This document shows positions 61,607 to 64,000 of a DNA stretch of 64,000 nucleotides, piece by piece. Each line of letters starts with the position of its first letter. Positions within the stretch are counted from its first letter, which is position 1. The stretch comes from Salinispora vitiensis (lineage in GTDB: Bacteria; Actinomycetota; Actinomycetes; Mycobacteriales; Micromonosporaceae). The stretch covers positions 4,033,171 to 4,097,170 of the forward strand of contig NZ_KB900388.1 of assembly GCF_000378825.1 (NCBI RefSeq), in the 5' to 3' direction. The position numbers and the translations under genes are program-made. The notes beneath the pieces were generated by a model, which was not told where the DNA came from, did no database searches, and was given only the letters and a program-made list of their open reading frames with translations.

Positions 61607-61761
61607 CTCACGTCCTCCTCAGCTGAGCCGAAGGTGGCACGCCAGCTGGCTGCACCCTCCATAATGGTAAGCGGGGCGTCGGCTTTCGCTGCCACGAGCG
61701 GATCACCGATGGACAGGTGCGCGCCAGGCTGGTCCGGGGAGACGAGAAGGGTGCGCGTCAT
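61603..61761 (-). CDS. 52-residue protein coupled to eccE
   Basis: ATG 61761 opens a 52-codon frame, MTRTLLVSPDQPGAHLSIGD to WRATFGSAEEDVR, whose TGA overlaps the eccE GTG (GTGA at 61603-61606). The sequence has a balanced composition with hydrophobic and acidic parts, no membrane segment and no WXG motif. The overlap with eccE is the same type as all other junctions in this operon and supports translation. The upstream site CCCGGAGCC is weak. The function is unknown. Confidence 0.6.
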   Translation of the reverse strand: MTRTLLVSPDQPGAHLSIGDPLVAAKADAPLTIMEGAASWRATFGSAEEDVR

Positions 61762-61890
61762 GGCTCCGGGCTTCGTGCGTCGACGGATGGGGTTACGCCG
61801 ACGATATCCCAGGCGCTCGACCTGGCGGGGCCCCGAGGCCTGGGCGGCCGGCGCGAAAGACCAGGTTGGTGCCACCGACTGATTTGGCCG

Positions 61891-61910
61891 TTGGTACGGA
61901 GCCGTACCAA
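61891..61910. promoter_or_regulatory. Perfect inverted repeat in the mycosin-eccE gap
   Basis: TTGGTACGG-AG-CCGTACCAA has 9-bp arms and a 2-bp centre. It lies 130 bp upstream of the 52-residue gene and 134 bp after the mycosin stop, in a 282-bp stretch with no gene I can support. A 2-nt centre is poor for an RNA terminator, so an operator is more likely; it may give the eccE unit its own control. Confidence 0.45.
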
Positions 61911-62043
61911 GACACCAAAGCGGAAGAGCAATGGCCACACCAGTGATGTTGCCGCTCGCCGCAGGAGCGCTGCTGCGCAACGGAACCGCCCATCGGCGCA
62001 GTCGTGGTGGTTTTGCCCAAACGTTTTGTGGTCTTGGGCGCGG

Positions 62044-63273
62044 CTAGTTGGGGCGTTGCCAGTCGGTGTGGTCGGTGGGATTGGGTGGTGTGGTGGTGGG
62101 TGTCTGGAGGGTGGTGTGGGTTGTGGGTGTGGTAGCGGCTCGCCGGCGGCGGCGTAGGAGGAGTAGTGCGGTGGTGGTGGCGAGGCCGAGGATGGCGACG
62201 ATGATTGTGGTGATGAGGATTGGTTGGAGGTTGTTGTTTGACGGTTGTTCTGAGTTGCGGGCGCGGTCGAGGATTGGGTCGAGTGTTGGTTCTGGGGTGG
62301 GGGTTTGGGTTTGGGTGGTGCGGCCGTCTGGTTCACCGGTGAGGGCGGCGCGTAGGTCGAGTGTGCCCCAGCCGTATTCGGGGTCTCGGCCGGGTTCGCC
62401 GGCGTCGCGGGTGGTTTCGATCATTCGTTTGAACAGGTCTTGTGAGCTGATGTTGGGGTATTTCGATTTCACCAGGGCGACGGCGCCGGAGGCGACTGCG
62501 GTGGCACCGCTGTTTCCGTTGGCCGTTGTGTATCTCCCGCCGGGTAACGCTATGTAGAGATCTTCGGCGGGTGCGGCGAGGTGAATCTCCTGGGCTTTGA
62601 CCGAGCCGATGCTGCTGGGTTGGCCGTCGCGGTCCAGGCCGGCCACCGCGAGCGTGGCATCGTGCCGTGCGAGGGGACTGATGACCGCGTTTTCCCGGTT
62701 ACCGATAGCGGCGACGACGACTACGTTGTATTGGTAGGCCCGTTCGACCGCCTGGTCGAGGGTTTTGTCCGGCGAACTGTCTAGTGAGACGTTGATGACG
62801 TCTGCGCCCTGATCGACCGCCCAGTCGATTGCGGCCGGAATCTCGCTTGCATCGACTACCGTACGGCCTCCGGTTCCCCGGTTGGCGACGGTGATTGGGA
62901 GGATTTTGGCTTTGGGGGCGATGCCGAGGACTCCGTCGCGGCCGTTGGGGCCGTGTCCGTGTCCGGCGATGAGGGAGGCTATCCCGGTGCCGTGGCCGGT
63001 GCGGTCTGTGTGTCCTTTTGACTGGTTGTCGTAGATGTCGGTGCCGGGTAGGACGTTGTTTTTGAGGTCGGGGTGGGTGACGTCTACGCCGCTGTCGATG
63101 ACGGCGACGGTGATTCCTTCGCCCTGGGTGATTTTGTGTATTTCGGTTATTTCGAGGGCGTCGAGGTACCAGGCGTCGTTTCGGTCGGCGGCTGCTGCTG
63201 GGGCTGGTATGCCGAGGGCCATGATGGCGGTGAGTGCGGCGGTGATGGTGGTGGTTGGGCGGGCGAGGCGCAT
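62044..63273 (-). CDS. mycP: Type VII secretion-associated subtilisin-like protease (mycosin)
   Basis: A 409-residue S8 protease from ATG 63273, which follows the strong site AAAGGAGGT. It has a signal peptide (TTITAALTAIMALGIPAPAAA), a catalytic domain with Asp in ITVAVIDSGVDVTHPDL, His in HTDRTGHGTGIASLIAGH and Ser in NGNSGATAVASGAVALVKSK, then a Thr/Pro linker and a C-terminal transmembrane helix (ILITTIIVAILGLATTTALLLL) with a basic cytosolic end. This is the mycosin layout. The Ser motif reads GNSGATAVA instead of the usual GTSFAAP: the Ser is kept, the following Pro is lost. Confidence 0.9.
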   Translation of the reverse strand: MRLARPTTTITAALTAIMALGIPAPAAAADRNDAWYLDALEITEIHKITQGEGITVAVIDSGVDVTHPDLKNNVLPGTDIYDNQSKGHTDRTGHGTGIASLIAGHGHGPNGRDGVLGIAPKAKILPITVANRGTGGRTVVDASEIPAAIDWAVDQGADVINVSLDSSPDKTLDQAVERAYQYNVVVVAAIGNRENAVISPLARHDATLAVAGLDRDGQPSSIGSVKAQEIHLAAPAEDLYIALPGGRYTTANGNSGATAVASGAVALVKSKYPNISSQDLFKRMIETTRDAGEPGRDPEYGWGTLDLRAALTGEPDGRTTQTQTPTPEPTLDPILDRARNSEQPSNNNLQPILITTIIVAILGLATTTALLLLRRRRRAATTPTTHTTLQTPTTTPPNPTDHTDWQRPN

Positions 63274-63314
63274 TCGTGGGTACCTCCTTTGGGGCCGCTG
63301 GGGTGGCATGGTGT

Positions 63315-63345
63315 GGGCCGGTCACCTGTGGTGGGTGACCGGCCC
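63315..63345 (-). terminator. Hairpin between the repeat-rich protein gene and mycP
   Basis: GGGCCGGTCACC (63315-63326) and GGTGACCGGCCC (63334-63345) are perfect 12-bp arms around a 7-nt loop. It lies between the stop at 63356 and the mycosin ATG at 63273, and would terminate or attenuate transcription into mycP. It has the GGGCCGGT core. Confidence 0.65.
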
Positions 63346-63355
63346 GGGTGGGGGG

Positions 63356-64000
63356 TTAGCTTTGGCCGAGGGCTTTGCCGTGGTGTCGTGGTCGTTGTTC
63401 TGTGGGTGTGGTGATGGTGCCGGTTGGGGGTGGGGTGGTGGTCCAGAGTTCGTCGTCGCCGTCGCCGTATTCCCAGGTTTCGGTTTTGTCGGTGGTGTGT
63501 CGTGTTCTGGCGTGGCCGCCTAGTGGTGCGGGTCCGGTGCTGCCGGGTGTTCGGGTGCCGCCAGGTGTTCGGGTGCTGCCGGGTGTTCGGGTGCTGCCGG
63601 TGGTGGTCTGGGCGGTGAGGGGTGCGCCGCCGGGCGTTCGGGTGCCGCCGGTGGCGGTCTGGGCGGTGAGGGGTGCGCCGCCGGGTGTTCGGGTGCCGCC
63701 GGTGGCGGGCTGGCCGGTGAGGGGTGCGCCGCCGGTTAATGGTGTGGGGCGGTTGGTGGCTGGTGGGGTGCCGTGTGCGCCGTTGAGGCTAGGCGGTGGT
63801 GATGGGCGGCCCAGTGCGGGCTGGTGCGGGTTGGACATTGGGCTACGGGCGCCCGTGGCACCCGTGGCACCCGTGGTGCCGGGGGTGTTGGTTCCTAGCA
63901 GGGTGGGGCGGGGGTAGCCGGGTCGGTTGGTGGTTGGTGTGTTGGGGCCTACTGGTGTGGGGCGGTTGACCCCTGGTATCACTGGCGGGGGGACGGGTAC
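63356..64000 (-). CDS. Pro/Thr/Gly-rich repetitive protein of the type VII locus (5' end off window)
   Basis: The frame is open through the right edge, giving 214 visible C-terminal residues. Most is low-complexity Pro/Thr/Gly/Arg, with three copies of a 17-residue unit (GGAPLTAQTATGGTRTP and variants) followed by short GSTRTP-type units, then a distinct acidic C-terminus (KTETWEYGDGDDELWTTTPP and a basic end). Proteins like this lie upstream of mycosin in non-mycobacterial ESX loci and may be PPE-like or secreted substrates. The N-terminal half needed to decide is missing. Confidence 0.7.
   Translation of the reverse strand, partial: VPVPPPVIPGVNRPTPVGPNTPTTNRPGYPRPTLLGTNTPGTTGATGATGARSPMSNPHQPALGRPSPPPSLNGAHGTPPATNRPTPLTGGAPLTGQPATGGTRTPGGAPLTAQTATGGTRTPGGAPLTAQTTTGSTRTPGSTRTPGGTRTPGSTGPAPLGGHARTRHTTDKTETWEYGDGDDELWTTTPPPTGTITTPTEQRPRHHGKALGQS
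63581..63733 (-). repeat. Three tandem 51-bp coding repeats
   Basis: Units at 63581-63631, 63632-63682 and 63683-63733 are nearly identical at the DNA level and encode the 17-residue repeats of the type VII-linked protein. Shorter 18-bp units (encoding GSTRTP/GGTRTP) extend the array toward about 63541. The high DNA identity suggests recent expansion or gene conversion. Confidence 0.75.

Noticed and set aside
63541..63733. Regular repeats that could suggest a CRISPR array
   Set aside because: There are no unique spacers; units are contiguous, keep the reading frame and encode a 17-residue protein repeat.

Overview
The window is G+C-rich throughout and has the gene density, GTG/TTG start use and gene families of a filamentous actinomycete. 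SepH, DUF3027, DUF2530, CsoR, a non-mycobacterial type VII (ESX) locus and a ydaO-type riboswitch point to the Micromonosporaceae (Micromonospora or Salinispora-like). This placement is inference from gene content, not from a marker gene. I found no rRNA, tRNA, insertion sequence, phage gene or CRISPR array.

Layout. 1-15290 is mostly chromosomal housekeeping: DUF3027 (cut by the left edge), DUF2530, an NCS2 purine-type permease, a MarR/MFS pair with a visible operator, thpR, sepH, serC, a second citrate synthase, pdxH, an aldose-1-epimerase-like protein, a nitroreductase, a small conserved protein behind an unusual palindromic repeat, an acyl-CoA dehydrogenase and sdaA. 15342-21106 is a compact glycopolymer (teichoic-acid-like) cassette: an export ABC permease and ATPase, a membrane CDP-alcohol phosphotransferase with an extra N-terminal domain, and a fused GT2 / CDP-glycerol glycerophosphotransferase. 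21267-26321 is a sugar-phosphorolysis block (MalK-type ATPase, hotdog thioesterase, beta-phosphoglucomutase-like HAD, GH65 phosphorylase). 26369-30393 holds small proteins, an alpha/beta hydrolase, a C39-like peptidase, a beta-carbonic anhydrase and a secreted coiled-coil cell-wall protein preceded by a c-di-AMP riboswitch. 30692-35185 is a copper locus (YibE/F, CsoR, CopZ, a small His/Asp/Glu-rich membrane protein, CopA) with palindromic CsoR boxes.

35642-46498 holds a CaCA-type antiporter, a methyltransferase with two hairpins around its start, a large secreted GH92 alpha-mannosidase, a spermidine-synthase-like protein, and a tightly overlapping ECF sigma / anti-sigma / ABC operon. 46614-52430 is the most interesting part: a six-gene, mostly overlapping operon (JmjC-like cupin, divergent alpha-oxoamine synthase, CitE-like lyase, ornithine-cyclodeaminase-family enzyme, circularly permuted ATP-grasp ligase, MaoC dehydratase) with its own good promoter. 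It has no PKS or NRPS and looks like a small-molecule pathway I cannot match to a known one. 52585-59276 holds a Xaa-Pro aminopeptidase, a LolD/FtsX-like ABC exporter and a divergent two-component system. 59277-64000, on the minus strand, is the distal part of a type VII secretion locus (repeat-rich Pro/Thr protein cut by the right edge, mycosin, a 52-residue protein, EccE and a 231-residue conserved protein).

Convergent gene pairs are often separated by long perfect hairpins without a U-tract, several sharing the core GGGCCGGT. They are probably the local terminator style.
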